21,118 nucleotides of DNA from Tubiluchus corallicola (GCA_030141605.1 JAQGDQ010001920.1:1-21118), one strand, 5' to 3'; shown: positions 9,820 to 20,207, numbered from the stretch's first letter. Numbers and translations are program-made. Notes: generated by a model not told the origin, from the letters alone.

Positions 9820-10165
9820 ATTAATTTGACTAATTACACTGCTGTCCCTGTCGGAATTCATCACGTTGCTGGCTATGTCAATTTTTACATTTCTATAGTT
9901 CGCATTACTTCATACAGATACCGTCACATCTTTCTCTTTCTTTCTATTCTCTATTAACCTTTCTTTCTACTCCTTTACTGCTCTTTTCTACTACACTCAG
10001 TCCACATTCATTTGGGGCGTTCTAAACAAGTAATTACTTCTTGAGTACCCCACGGGTCATTTGCAGCTTGGCATCTTGTGCACATAATAATAAATATGTT
10101 ATTAAATACTTTTATGTGCTATGCTGTAATGATTGTTGTTGATGTATTTAATAAGTAAATAAATA
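9652..10165 (+). mobile_element. 5'-truncated LINE: ORF2 tail plus 3' UTR
   Basis: After the ORF2 stop, a pyrimidine-rich stretch (near 9930-10000) and an AT-rich segment run to an end of the type ataagtaaataaatac. This fits a LINE 3' UTR with a short A-rich tail. The 5' limit is unclear because the 77-bp array ends only about 50 bp upstream. I did not find a target duplication. Confidence 0.6.
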
Positions 10166-10313
10166 CCATCGAAAAAACTTTTGTGGTCTAAATTAGTTTT
10201 AATAAAAAGATAGTTTGGGTCACTTTAGTCTATTAGTTTGCCTTTTTTTAATGACAAAGTTACTTTCAATAGTTACGTTTGGCCGATGTAATAATCTTCT
10301 TTTACACTTGCAG

Positions 10314-10478
10314 ACGTTGAGCATAGAGTTGTCAGAATCGAAACAGACGCAGGGCATGACACGGAATGACATGATCCATTACGAGAACGTGAAACAGGGC
10401 CGTGACAAGTACAAGACGTTGAAACAGATCCGAATGGGCAACACAAAGTTGAGGGTGGATCAGTTTGAACAGATGTAG
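10314..10478 (+). CDS. ERM: ERM protein, terminal exon: C-ERMAD F-actin-binding tail
   Basis: Fifty-four codons and TAG encode the C-terminal ERM-association domain. Diagnostic blocks are [24 protein letters not shown] and the end RVDQFEQM, matching the ERM consensus [23 protein letters not shown] and R-D-FE-M. The Thr in KYKTL (codon 10416-10418) is in the position of the activating phosphothreonine of ERM proteins (Thr558 in human moesin), whose phosphorylation releases the tail from FERM. The last residues form the F-actin-binding site. The acceptor is cttttacacttgcag (AG 10312-10313), phase 0, following Lys of the previous exon. Coding upstream of the acceptor reads as intron. The tail is full length with nothing missing. 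Confidence 0.97.
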   Translation, partial: TLSIELSESKQTQGMTRNDMIHYENVKQGRDKYKTLKQIRMGNTKLRVDQFEQM

Positions 10479-10584
10479 ACGCAATGTTGAACCGCTAGTA
10501 TTTATGAGGTTTTAATGTTGCAAATTATTTTGCTGTATAGTAATTCGTCTGTATCATCAGTCCATTCTCTTATTTGCTATTCAT

Positions 10585-11091
10585 CAGTGGCGTAGCAAGT
10601 GGGGGGGGGGCAAAAATCTTCTGGTGCCCTAGTATTTTAATGCTTTGCTCATTTGTTTCGTGGGTAGAGCCACAAATTGTGTCCAGGAAAGTTGTTCATA
10701 ACACAACAGTCGTTTAACATTCAGCTCCAGCATTAAAACAAGCAGCAAAGATTATGAAAGATACAGAATGCTACAAGTTTTCCCTGTAATGCAATCGGCA
10801 TTCAGAGAAACATCGCTGTTTCTCCCAAAATTATCGATCTGTAAAAGTCACGCGACACCCCTTACTTAACAACATTAGCTTTCTTTCCTAGGTTGTGTGT
10901 AGTGATTAAGTCAGCTACGATGACCTTTGACTAGGCAGTTTTGTTGCTGTTTGAAAACTTTTGTTAATTGTTTCGTTAATGTCGGATCTGTAATTAATAA
11001 TTAACAGTCACGAAATCTAAAACAAGTTTTTGTCCTCTCATCCTTGTGCCCAGGGGTGATTGCCCCCACCCCCCGCCTTGCTACGCCTCTG
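10585..11091. mobile_element. hAT-type MITE, family B, in the ERM 3' UTR region
   Basis: This 507-bp element has 15-bp near-perfect inverted ends (CAGTGGCGTAGCAAG and, at the other end, the complement of CAGAGGCGTAGCAAG). A perfect 8-bp target duplication, ctattcat, lies at 10577-10584 and 11092-11099. G-run and C-run tracts sit just inside the ends. It has no transposase. It starts 106 bp after the ERM stop codon. Confidence 0.95.
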
Positions 11092-11120
11092 CTATTCATA
11101 GCCCTGGTTGTAATGTCACT

Positions 11121-11126
11121 AATAAA
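11121..11126 (+). promoter_or_regulatory. Candidate poly(A) signal of the ERM gene
   Basis: This is the first AATAAA downstream of the ERM stop. No AATAAA lies between the stop and this point, only an ATTAAA inside the MITE at 10732. Use of this signal would put the whole MITE in the 3' UTR. Confidence 0.45.
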
Positions 11127-11238
11127 AAATATAGCACAGAAATTGTAACGTAACAGTAATCTTGCCGGGTACATGTTTTTATGAAAACAAAGTTGTTCAT
11201 TAGCTGATATTAGTAGCTGTGCAAGCCTCTTGGCCAAA

Positions 11239-11467
11239 ATCATTTTGACACGGTCATTGCCAAGTCAGCAAAAACTTTTTTAACAGAAGAGAAAGAATAT
11301 TTTGCTATTGTAAGATCATTTTGACTCGGTCATTGCCAAGTCAGCAAAAGCTTATTTAACGGAAGAGAAAGAATATTTTGCTATTGTAAGATCATTTTGA
11401 CTCGGTCATTGCCAAGTCAGCAAAAGCTTATTTAACGGAAGAGAAAGAATATTTTGCTATTGTAAGA
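11239..11467. repeat. 76-bp tandem repeat, three copies
   Basis: Units start with atcattttgac at 11239, 11315 and 11391, each 76 bp. The first copy has a few substitutions. The array runs directly into the left arm of the foldback at 11468. Confidence 0.96.
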
Positions 11468-12027
11468 TAATATTCCTGTATTACAATGATTAACAAATTA
11501 TGTGCAAGTTCTAATTTAGCTTGTGGTGTGGAAAAGTTGTGTTTTAACCGACTCGGTTATAAGTCTTGTGCGTGTTCGTTTGTGACGACCTTATCACATT
11601 ATGCCCAGTTTGCTGTAAGTTCACCGAAATTGCTAAAATTTTATGAAGTTATGAAAAAACAGCGCGCATAAATGTTTAGAAGTGAATGACATTGAAAGTT
11701 GTTTAACCAATAAACAGAAGGTTTCAGAAAGGCAAGAATGAACAAGCAACAACTGTTACAATGGTGGATCCTCGAACAAGCTACAATAAACTAGCTATAC
11801 AAAGATGGACTCAGCAGCGAGGACTTTAGCAATACAACGATGAACACGCGACAGGTAGAATCGTGGCGGATCCAGAGAACGGACTTCGGCAATGTAATCA
11901 GCGAGTTCGTCAGAAAGAAACGAGCGCAAGACAAATAACCGAGCCTGTTAAAAAACACAACTGTTTTACACCACAAGCTAAATTAGAACTTGAATATAAT
12001 TGTAATCATTGTAATGCAGGAATATTA
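11468..12027. repeat. Imperfect long inverted repeat (foldback), about 560 bp
   Basis: The left arm starts taatattcctgtattacaa at 11468 and continues through tctaatttagcttgtggtgt to about 11610. Its complement is the right arm, about 11885-12027, ending gtaatgcaggaatatta. The arms match clearly but carry many substitutions and small gaps, and about 275 bp lie between them. Open frames at 11486-11671 (+) and 11791-11976 (-) are the same arm sequence read in mirrored orientation (both contain FNRLGY), so they are not independent genes. No target duplication was seen. Confidence 0.8.
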
Positions 12028-12431
12028 CAACAACTGTTTAAGCTGTTCAGTGAAGTTTTATTTACTGGTTTAGGTGTGCCTTGTTCTTCATGGTGTTCCT
12101 AATCTGCTCCCTGTCTGAACACTATCACTTCAAATTTAAACGGGAATTTTTGACCGCCCATTCTTGTTCTTCGTCCATTTCTTGTCCTTCGTCCATTTCT
12201 TTCAAAACGTTTAAATTAAAATCGACAAAACAACTGAAAGTATTTCTAACTACTTCACATTTTGTAACGTAATAAACGAACAACCTTCAACAACAACTTT
12301 TCCGCCTTTCTAAGATCCTGTCATAAAGATGCTTTTACGTTTTTGAGAAAGCAATTTTGTAAATATTTTGGTAATTCGAATCTAACTAATGCATTCCATT
12401 TAACTGTGATTTAAGGGTTGTGATTGATTAA

Positions 12432-12608
12432 TACATTATAAATTTATGATTGTTACTGTTAGTACGTGGTACAACTTTATACTTTTTATATCAAAATCAT
12501 TAAAATTATCAATAAACGATTACTACATTATAAATTTACGATTGTTACTGTTGGTACCTGGTACAACTTTATACTTTTTATATCAGAATCACATGAACAT
12601 TATCAGTA
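12432..12608. repeat. 92-bp tandem duplication, two copies
   Basis: Tacattataaattta starts at 12432 and recurs at 12524. The two units share most of the sequence through tactttttatatca and the following AT-rich part, with several substitutions. Confidence 0.88.
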
Positions 12609-12741
12609 AACTCTAATTTGAATTGTGTTAGTTAAATAATTGTGGTTTTGTGATTAAAAATAAGTGGCTAATTCCATTTTGTGCAATTATTGCAAGTGCA
12701 GCTTATAAAATCAATATATTTACTAAATTAGAATAGCAAAA

Positions 12742-12798
12742 AATTTTGTATGTGTAAATGAAAATTTACAGTAATTAACAAAATGCACATACAAAATT
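12742..12798. repeat. Nested hairpin
   Basis: A perfect 13-bp inverted repeat (aattttgtatgtg at 12742-12754 and its complement at 12786-12798) has a second perfect stem within its loop, GTAAAT-gaaa-ATTTAC, in AT-rich sequence without a gene. It may be the remnant of a small element or chance in AT-rich DNA. Confidence 0.55.
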
Positions 12799-13114
12799 AA
12801 CGATTTTTTTAAATTCGTATCATTAATTTGTATTATTAAAGTGACTTACATTTATAGTACATATAAGAACTATTGTGTTTGTGTAGCTGTTTATGAGATA
12901 GAATGTATATGGGCTACAAATTGATACGGTAATTGTTAAATGTACATTATTGTGCACGATTGTTACATGCTGTATGGAGAAGTTATCTGATGTTAAAAGT
13001 TTGCTGTTACGGTTGTACTTGATAAAGATTGTTATTATGAATAAGTGCATTGATCGTTTTTCTCATAATGTTAACAACAGTCTCTAAGTTAAGTGAGTGC
13101 TAGATGCTCTAAGC

Positions 13115-13598
13115 CAGGGGTGTGCAAATTGCGGCCCGCCGAGAGAATTTGTGCGGCCCGTGAAAAGATTTGTCAACCTAATGAAAGTGCGGCCCGGGCG
13201 ATTAATTGAGTGTATCCAGCTGAAGTTCGTGCCACGATCCCAAAAATAGTGCGGGTAGTTTTTTTCTACTAGATCGGATGCCATTAACCCTTACAAGACG
13301 GTTGTAGCTTAATGTCGCTGTACTACACAGACTGTGTGATACACATTACTAATATGCATTGTAATGAAATTACCACTATCTGTCCTGAAAGTAGAAATAT
13401 ATGGTTTGGAATATAAATTTTAATAACTCCTAAAATAGTTTCTTGAGTGTAGTAGTAATGATGTACGAAGGTCGGATGCAAAACAAATCGTTATTAGGCC
13501 TTTCTGTACTTGGCTCCTTGATCAAACTGCCTGTGGCCCACAGGAATTGCGGGAAAGTTTAATGTGGCCCGGCTAGTCAGATAATTTGCACACCCCTG
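13115..13598. mobile_element. hAT-type MITE, family C
   Basis: This 484-bp element has 16-bp perfect inverted ends (CAGGGGTGTGCAAATT at 13115 and its complement ending at 13598). The flanking 8-mers, ctctaagc and gtctaggg, match at 5 of 8 positions and share a central TCTA, so they look like an old, decayed target duplication of the nnnTAnnn type used by Buster-like hATs. Several gcggccc motifs sit inside both ends, a pattern common in metazoan non-autonomous hATs. The minus-strand open frame at 13084-13284 is only the element end. Confidence 0.85.
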
Positions 13599-13918
13599 GT
13601 CTAGGGTCTTAGCTTGCTAGCAACATTAAAAAATAGTGCTAATTTCGATAGTAAAAAAACTCGTCGTGTAGTAGTTTTGACAATTTTGATTATTGTACCA
13701 ATATCTATTATGTAATTCATTATAATCTCATGGTTAATGGCGCTAACACGTTGTCGACGTTAATCGTAATTCTGCACCTAGTTGAAATTAGATAGTATAT
13801 CTGTCCTGTTCTTCTGTTTCATTCATGTTCGAGAAAAAACTTCTATAACATGTTTGTTAGTGTTCGATTTTAATATAGTTTTGATAAATTAAATTAAATT
13901 GTGAGTATGACAGTTCCG

Positions 13919-14342
13919 ACTACTAGTGTCGTCTTCGTTCAAAAAAACTTCAGGTTTCTGGTTTTGTTTCAGCTCTAACTGTAGTTGAACATGTGCCATA
14001 GCGTCGATATTGATTCCATTACCAACTACTAGTGTCGTCTTCGTTCAAAAAAACTGCAGGTTTCTGGTTTTGTTTCAGCTCTAACTGTAGTTGAACATGT
14101 GCCATAGCGTCGACATTGATTCCATTACCAACTACTAGTGTCGCCTTCGTTCAAAAAAACTGCAGGTTTCTGGTTTTGTTTCGGCTCTAACTGTAGTTGA
14201 ACGTGTGCCATAGCGTCGATATTGATTCCATTACCAACTACTAGTGTCGCCTTCGTTCAAAAAAACTGCAGGTTTCTGGTTTTGTTTCGGCTCTAACTGT
14301 AGTTGAACGTGTGCCGTAGCGTCGATATTGATTCCATTATTA
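13919..14342. repeat. 106-bp tandem repeat, four copies
   Basis: Units begin actactagtgtcg at 13919, 14025, 14131 and 14237, exactly 106 bp apart, and end with gatattgattccatta. Copies differ by only a few transitions, so the array is young or homogenised. Confidence 0.97.
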
Positions 14343-14753
14343 TCCTTGTAACATGGTCTTAGTGTTGTGCCTTAAATTATGAAAAGTTAGTTATCGCTTG
14401 AACGTTAATTGACTAACTTTAGGATTCGTTTAAATCAAGCCTTCAAATGTATCTGATTCTCATCATGTCGCTTATCATCTGACTGTATTTTGCAAACGTG
14501 TTGATCATTTCATCAAAGATAACTAAACAACTATGCTGAGTTTTGTGAGGTTGTTTTAGTATTTGTTAATTTTTTTATGATATTTGATGGCAAATTTGGT
14601 GGATTTAGTTACAAACTGTGCACTACTAGTATAGGTCACCGGTACTAATTTGTACTAGCCCCAGTACAGTGCAGTACAAAGTTTGCAAATGATGTCACAT
14701 TCATAATATGTAAAATTTTCTTACGTGATGCTTCTGTTTTTAGTCTTGGTATA
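14343..14753. other. Spacer, no feature seen
   Basis: AT-rich sequence with no coding stretch. There are a few short gtac-type self-complementary words near 14640-14690 but no convincing element. Confidence 0.55.
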
Positions 14754-14992
14754 CAGGGCCTATTTCAGGTGGCGGGGGGAGTGGGGATACTTCAAGTATT
14801 GACATTGACAAGTATCAAGGACTGATCTTGAGAATAAAGCAGTTTTTCTTTCAATTGTTCTTTCCTTTAACAACTGTATAACTCCATATTTTCTCTTCGA
14901 AAATGTTTCCCCGGCGTTCTAGAAGTTCAAACATTTTGGGGGCCTCACACGCCCCACTTCCCCGGGCCTCGCTTAGGCTGAAATAGGCCCTG
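14754..14992. mobile_element. hAT-type MITE, family A, copy 2 (inverted)
   Basis: This 239-bp element has the same CAGGGCCTATTTCA ends as the intron-2 copy and a perfect 8-bp target duplication, ttggtata (14746-14753 and 14993-15000). Its inner sequence is the reverse complement of copy 1 (the segment with aactgtataactccatattt) with a large internal deletion. The minus-strand open frame at 14851-15048 crosses the element end and is not a gene. Confidence 0.94.
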
Positions 14993-15000
14993 TTGGTATA

Positions 15001-15634
15001 TACAGTTTCAAGAGTAGCTCTGTCGTTCTGTGTGCGAACACAAAACACCCAATTGTAGTGCCATATGTAATTTGTACTTGTCTATGAACACCCACGCTCC
15101 CGAGACCAACATTAATAGTAATAGTAACTGTTTATTGAATAGGGATCATCTGCGTAATCTTGTTACCAATGTTATTACCATCTTACTTCACCATAATTGA
15201 CAAACTGTGTCAGGTCCTGAGTGGGAACGACTTGTGTCATAGAAGTCGTCAGAACTCAAAAAATTTGACAGAATCTTGACAAAAATGTTACAAAAATTGC
15301 TACTCTGAAAATACGCACTCATATGAAATTTTATACAGTATTTTTCGTAATATTTTTACACTTTGTCCTCTATCTGTAAGATTTTGTAGTGCAATCAATC
15401 ACAGTTTGCATATTGAATGAGATCTTAAAAAGACTAGTACATAGTTTTTGAGTTAAGTGATCAGACGTTACAGTATGTTGATGTAATCCATGCCAACCAG
15501 TTTAATAAAATAAATCAGTTTTAACACAAAATACTTAATAAATCATTCGTGTTGACATGCATTTTCCATTGCTCTAGCAGTACTATAAAATTGCTAACTT
15601 GTCAGAGTGTGAACACTCTATGGTGAAATAACCG
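15001..15634. other. Spacer before the satellite
   Basis: No gene or mobile element seen. A 7-bp inverted repeat, agagtgt-ga-acactct (15604-15619), stands just before the first satellite unit. Confidence 0.55.
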
Positions 15635-18600
15635 CAGCACTGTTAATTCAACAATGATAAACATTACGTTAATCAACAGCACTGTTAATTCAACAATGAT
15701 AAACATTGTGTTAATCAACAGCACTGTTAATTCAACAATGATAAACATTACGTTAATCAACAGCACCGTTAATTCAACAATGATAAACATTGTGTTAATC
15801 AACAGCACTGTCAACAATAATGAACATTACGTTAATCAACAGCACTGTTAATTCAACAATGATGAACATTACGTTAATCAACAGCACTGTTAATTCTACA
15901 ATGATAAACATTGTGTTAATCAACAGCACTGTCAACAATAATGAACATTACGTTAATCAACAGCACTGTTAATTCAACAATGATAAACATTACGTTAATC
16001 AACAGCACCGTTAATTCAACAATGATAAACATTGTGTTAATCAACAGCACTGTCAACAATAATGAACATTACGTTAATCAACAGCACTGTTAATTCAACA
16101 ATGATAAACATTACGTTAATCAACAGCACTGTTAATTCAACAATAATGAACATTACGTTAATCAACAGCACTGTTAATTCAACAATGATGAACATTACGT
16201 TAATCAACAGCACCGTTAATTCTACAATGATAAACATTGTGTTAATCAACAGCACCGTTAATTCTACAATGATAAACATTGTGTTAATCAACAGCGCTGT
16301 TAATTCAACAATGATGAACATTACGTTAATCAACAGCACTGTTAATTCAACAATGATGAACATTACGTTAATCAACAGCACTGTTAATTCAACAATGATA
16401 AACATTGTGTTAATCAACAGCACTGTTAATTCAACAATGATGAACATTACGTTAATCAACAGCACTGTTAATTCAACAATGATAAACATTACGTTAATCA
16501 ACAGCACTGTTAATTCAACAATGATAAACATTACGTTAATCAACAGCACTGTTAATTCAACAATGATAAACATTACGTTAATCAACAGCACTGTTAATTC
16601 AACAATGATAAACATTACGTTAATCAACAGCACTGTTAATTCAACAATGATAAACATTGTGTTAATCAACAGCACTGTTAATTCAACAATGATAAACATT
16701 ACGTTAATCAACAGCACTGTTAATTCAACAATGATAAACATTACGTTAATCAACAGCACCGTTAATTCAACAATGATAAACATTGTGTTAATCAACAGTA
16801 CTGTTAATTCAACAATGATAAACATTACGTTAATCAACAGCACCGTTAATTCAACAATGATAAACATTACGTTAATCAACAGCACTGTTAATTCAACAAT
16901 GATAAACATTACGTTAATCAACAGCACCGTTAATTCAACAATGATAAACATTACGTTAATCAACAGCACTGTTAATTCAACAATGATAAACATTACGTTA
17001 ATCAACAGCACCGTTAATTCTACAATGATAAACATTGTGTTAATCAACAGCACCGTTAATTCAACAATGATAAACATTGTGTTAATCAACAGCACCGTTA
17101 ATTCAACAATGATAAACATTACGTTAATCAACAGCACTGTTAATTCAACAATGATAAACATTACGTTAATCAACAGCACCGTTAATTCAACAATGATAAA
17201 CATTGTGTTAATCAACAGCACCGTTAATTCAACAATGATAAACATTGTGTTAATCAACAGCACTGTTAATTCAACAATGATAAACATTACGTTAATCAAC
17301 AGCACTGTTAATTCAACAATGATAAACATTACGTTAATCAACAGCACTGTTAATTCAACAATGATAAACATTACGTTAATCAACAGCACTGTCAATTCAA
17401 CAATGATAAGCATTACGTTAATCAACAGCACTGTTAATTCAAAAATGATAAACATTGTGTTAATCAACAGCACTGTTAATTCAACAATGATAAACATTAC
17501 GTTAATCAACAGCACTGTTAATTCAACAATGATAAACATTACGTTAATCAACAGCACTGTTAACTCAACAATGACAAACATTGTGTTAATCAACAGCACT
17601 GTTAATTCAATGATAAACATTGTGTTAATCAACAGCACCGTTAATTCAACAATGATAAACATTGTGTTAATCAACAGCACCGTTAATTCAACAATGATAA
17701 ACATTGTGTTAATCAACAGCACCGTTAATTCAACAATGATAAACATTACGTTAATCAACAGCACTGTTAATTCAACAATGATAAACATTGTGTTAATCAA
17801 CAGCACCGTAAATTCAACAATGATACACATTACGTTAATTAACAGCACCGTTAATTCAACAATGATAAACATTGTGTTAATCAACAGCACCGTTAATTCA
17901 ACAATGATAAACATTACGTTAATCAACAGCACCGTTAATTCAACAATGATAAACATTGTGTTAATCAACAGCACTGTTAATTCAACAATGATAAACATTG
18001 TGTTAATCAACAGCACTGTTAATTCAACAATGATAAACATTACGTTAATCAACAGCACTGTTAATTCAACAATGACAAACATTGTGTTAATCAACAGCAC
18101 TGTTAATTCAACAATGATAAACATTGTGTTAATCAACAGCACTGTTAATTCAACAATGATAAACATTGTGTTAATCAACAGCACTGTTAATTCAACAATG
18201 ATAAACATTGTGTTAATCAACAGCACCGTTAATTCAACAATGATAAACATTATGTTAATCAACAGCACTGTTAATTCAACAATGATTAAAATTGTGTTAA
18301 TCAACAGCACTGTTAATTCAACAATGATAAACATTACGTTAATCAACAGCACTGTTAATTCAACAATGATAAACATTGTGTTAATCAACAGCACCGTTAA
18401 TTCAACAATGATAAACATTACGTTAATCAACAGCACCGTTAATTCAACAATGATAAACATTGTGTTAATCAACAGCACTGTTAATTCAACAATGATAAAC
18501 ATTGTGTTAATCAACAGCACTGTTAATTCAACAATGATAAACATTACGTTAATCAACAGCACTGTTAATTCAACAATGATAAACATTGTGTTAATCAACA

Positions 18601-18945
18601 GCACTGTTAATTCAACAATGATAAACATTGTGTTAATCAACAGCACAATTCAACAATGATAAACATTGTAATCAACAGACTGTTAATTCAACAATGATAA
18701 ACATTTGTTAATCAACAGCACCGTTAATTCAACAATGATAAACATTATGTTAATCAACAGCACTGTTAATTCAACAATGATTAAACATTGTGTTAATCAA
18801 CAGCACTGTTAATTCAACAATGATAAACATTGTGTTAATCAACAGCACTGTTAATTCAACAATGATAAACATTGTGTTAATCAACAGCACTGTTAATTCA
18901 ACAATGATTAATATTATGTTAATCAACAGCACTGTTAATTCAACT
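15635..18945. repeat. 42-bp satellite array, about 79 units
   Basis: The unit begins cagcactgttaattcaaca and goes on through atgataaacatt, a variable triplet and gttaatcaa. Two main forms carry ACG or GTG in the variable triplet, with ATG seen rarely; a second variable site is cactgtt or caccgtt. Because 42 is a multiple of three and the unit has no stop in one frame on either strand, about 2.6 kb reads open on both strands (16062-18659 plus and 16037-18646 minus). The translations are simple 14-residue repeats (NSTM/NIT or NIV/LINSTV on plus; a hydrophobic TVLLIN/MFIIVEL on minus). With no start context, no splice-linked exon and no known family, I treat both as non-coding. Units near 15811-16053 and 18640-18720 have small deletions. 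Confidence 0.97.
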
Positions 18946-19092
18946 TTGACGAAATTTGGCTCAGTGAATGATTGTAAACTCAATGAGAATAAAAAACTTA
19001 ACGCTTTATTACTACGGGTGCTAGGCTTTTGTGTTTTGACAAGATGATGTTGAATAATATTTGAACCTGTCTTTTGTCAAGGTCAGTTTTAA
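18946..19092. other. Spacer after the satellite
   Basis: Short unique sequence between the satellite and the 34-bp repeat. The open frame continuing from the satellite ends at 19047 with no recognisable motif. Confidence 0.5.
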
Positions 19093-19187
19093 AAATTTTG
19101 GTACAGCGTACTGTTAAAGTTTTAACAAATTTTGGTACAGCGTACTGTTAAAGTTTTAACAAATTTTGGTACAGCGTACTGTTAAAG
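19093..19187. repeat. 34-bp tandem repeat, about three copies
   Basis: Ttttggtacagcgtactg recurs at 34-bp spacing, with the ggtacag core at 19100, 19134 and 19168. The copies are nearly identical. Confidence 0.95.
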
Positions 19188-19661
19188 ATAGGGTGTTTGT
19201 TTAGTGTTGTTGTATAATACTCCAGCTGACGTGTTTGTTTAATGAAAAATAGATCTTGGGTGAAAATTGAAGTACAGTGCTACTGTAAGATATTCAGTGT
19301 GTTGTACAAAAACTAGGCAAGTTTTAAGATAAGAATTCAAATTTACCACTGTGCTCACGCATGAGCTGCTGAACATGTGAAGTTCGCCATAAAATAACAC
19401 ATCGGAGCTGAGAGGTACAGCACCTGTTTTTGTGCAATGCTTTTCCGAAATGCAAGCGCTAATGCAGTCTAACTACAGAATGGAGAAATGCATGTAACTG
19501 CGAAGAACTAGTGATGCGAACGAGAAATTGTGTTTGTGTGGTAACAATTCTTTCACGTAAGTCATTATTGAAAAAAAAACAGTATCTTTCCTGTCAAGAT
19601 TTTGTAGGGTAGATTGTTTTGACCTGCAGTTTAAGATTGGGTCCGGTTTTGCCTTAACTAT
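19188..19661. other. Spacer, no feature seen
   Basis: No coding segment, repeat or mobile element recognised. Confidence 0.5.

Positions 19662-19700
<39 letters not shown>
19662..19700. repeat. (TA)n microsatellite
   Basis: A run of about 19 TA dinucleotides. Confidence 0.95.
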
Positions 19701-19701
<1 letters not shown>

Positions 19702-19922
19702 TATACATGCTAAACTATCCTAATAAGCTAATAATTCTGTTACACAAAACTGCTAGTTTACACAGAGGAAATCACCAGTAATCACTCTGAATAGTATTGC
19801 ATTGTTATATAAAAGCACTTTTAAGTACATTGTCTTAAGTAGGGTGAAGGAGTGGTCTAGATTTCGGACTGTAACTACGCAGTCTTGAGTTCGATACTAG
19901 TGACCGCCAACGCCAGGACATC

Positions 19923-20207
19923 CAATATTACCGTCGACGAATATTGCCGAATTGTAACTGTGGATTTCGATTTGAGTCTGTTGAACACTTTCTGTTGCAC
20001 TGCCCATTGTATCAACTAACTAGGGTAGTTATGTTTGATAAATTAAATGAAATACTTCTGCCCGAAAACCTTAATATAGCTGTCTTAGGAAATAATGCTC
20101 TGTTGAAGTTGTTATTATTCGGAAAAGATGAATTTAACTATGTTGCTAACTGTAAAATATTCCAATGCATACATGACTTTATATTACGTACTAAACGCTT
20201 CCAGTAG
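19923..20207 (+). pseudogene. LINE ORF2 C-terminal cysteine-rich fragment
   Basis: The frame is open from the insertion border to the stop at 20205-20207, about 94 codons. It carries the cysteine-histidine motif CNCGFRFESVEHFLLHC, that is CxCx8Hx4C, followed by PLY and a conserved Arg. This motif with ESVEH-LL-CPLY is characteristic of the region after the reverse transcriptase domain in Jockey/CR1/LOA-type LINE ORF2 proteins. There is no Met start; the beginning was lost by 5' truncation on insertion, and the upstream in-frame codons belong to the SINE. The fragment has no internal stop, which suggests a fairly recent insertion. Confidence 0.82.

Larger units (their letters stand above)
1535..10478 (+). 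other. ERM: ERM (ezrin/radixin/moesin) family gene, 3' part, five coding exons
   Basis: ERM proteins link the plasma membrane to cortical F-actin: an N-terminal FERM domain binds membrane proteins and PIP2, a long helical coiled coil follows, and a C-terminal domain binds F-actin or folds back on FERM. Seen here are five exons with GT-AG borders whose phases agree: 1535-1695 (enters mid-codon, leaves phase 0), 3051-3149 (0/0), 4913-5063 (0/1), 6738-6844 (1/0) and 10314-10478 (0/stop). The joined product, about 227 residues, runs from Glu/Arg-rich helix through a Pro-containing linker to a typical ERM tail. Merlin, the nearest relative, lacks the GRDKYKTL and GNTK blocks present here, so ERM is preferred. 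The FERM exons are not in the window. No competing gene is seen on either strand. Confidence 0.93.

Noticed and set aside
10314-10478. Merlin (NF2) instead of ERM
   Set aside because: The tail has the ERM-specific [12 protein letters not shown] and FEQM blocks, which merlin does not have.
11486-12272. Open frames at 11486-11671, 11791-11976, 11863-12102 and 12081-12272
   Set aside because: Most are mirrored arms of the foldback; none has a known motif or splice-linked partner.
16037-18646. 869-codon minus-strand open frame, hydrophobic 14-residue repeat
   Set aside because: It is the 42-bp satellite read in its stop-free frame. No unique domain, splice context or start supports a gene.
16062-18659. 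865-codon plus-strand open frame rich in NST
   Set aside because: Same satellite on the other strand; two overlapping long frames of this kind are expected from a 42-bp unit without stops.
15635-18945. CRISPR array
   Set aside because: Units are contiguous near-identical 42-mers with no unique spacers, in an animal genome.
19841-19909. A functional tRNA gene
   Set aside because: The anticodon loop is one base too long, the T stem is mispaired and the acceptor stem is poor, so a tRNA-derived SINE head fits better.
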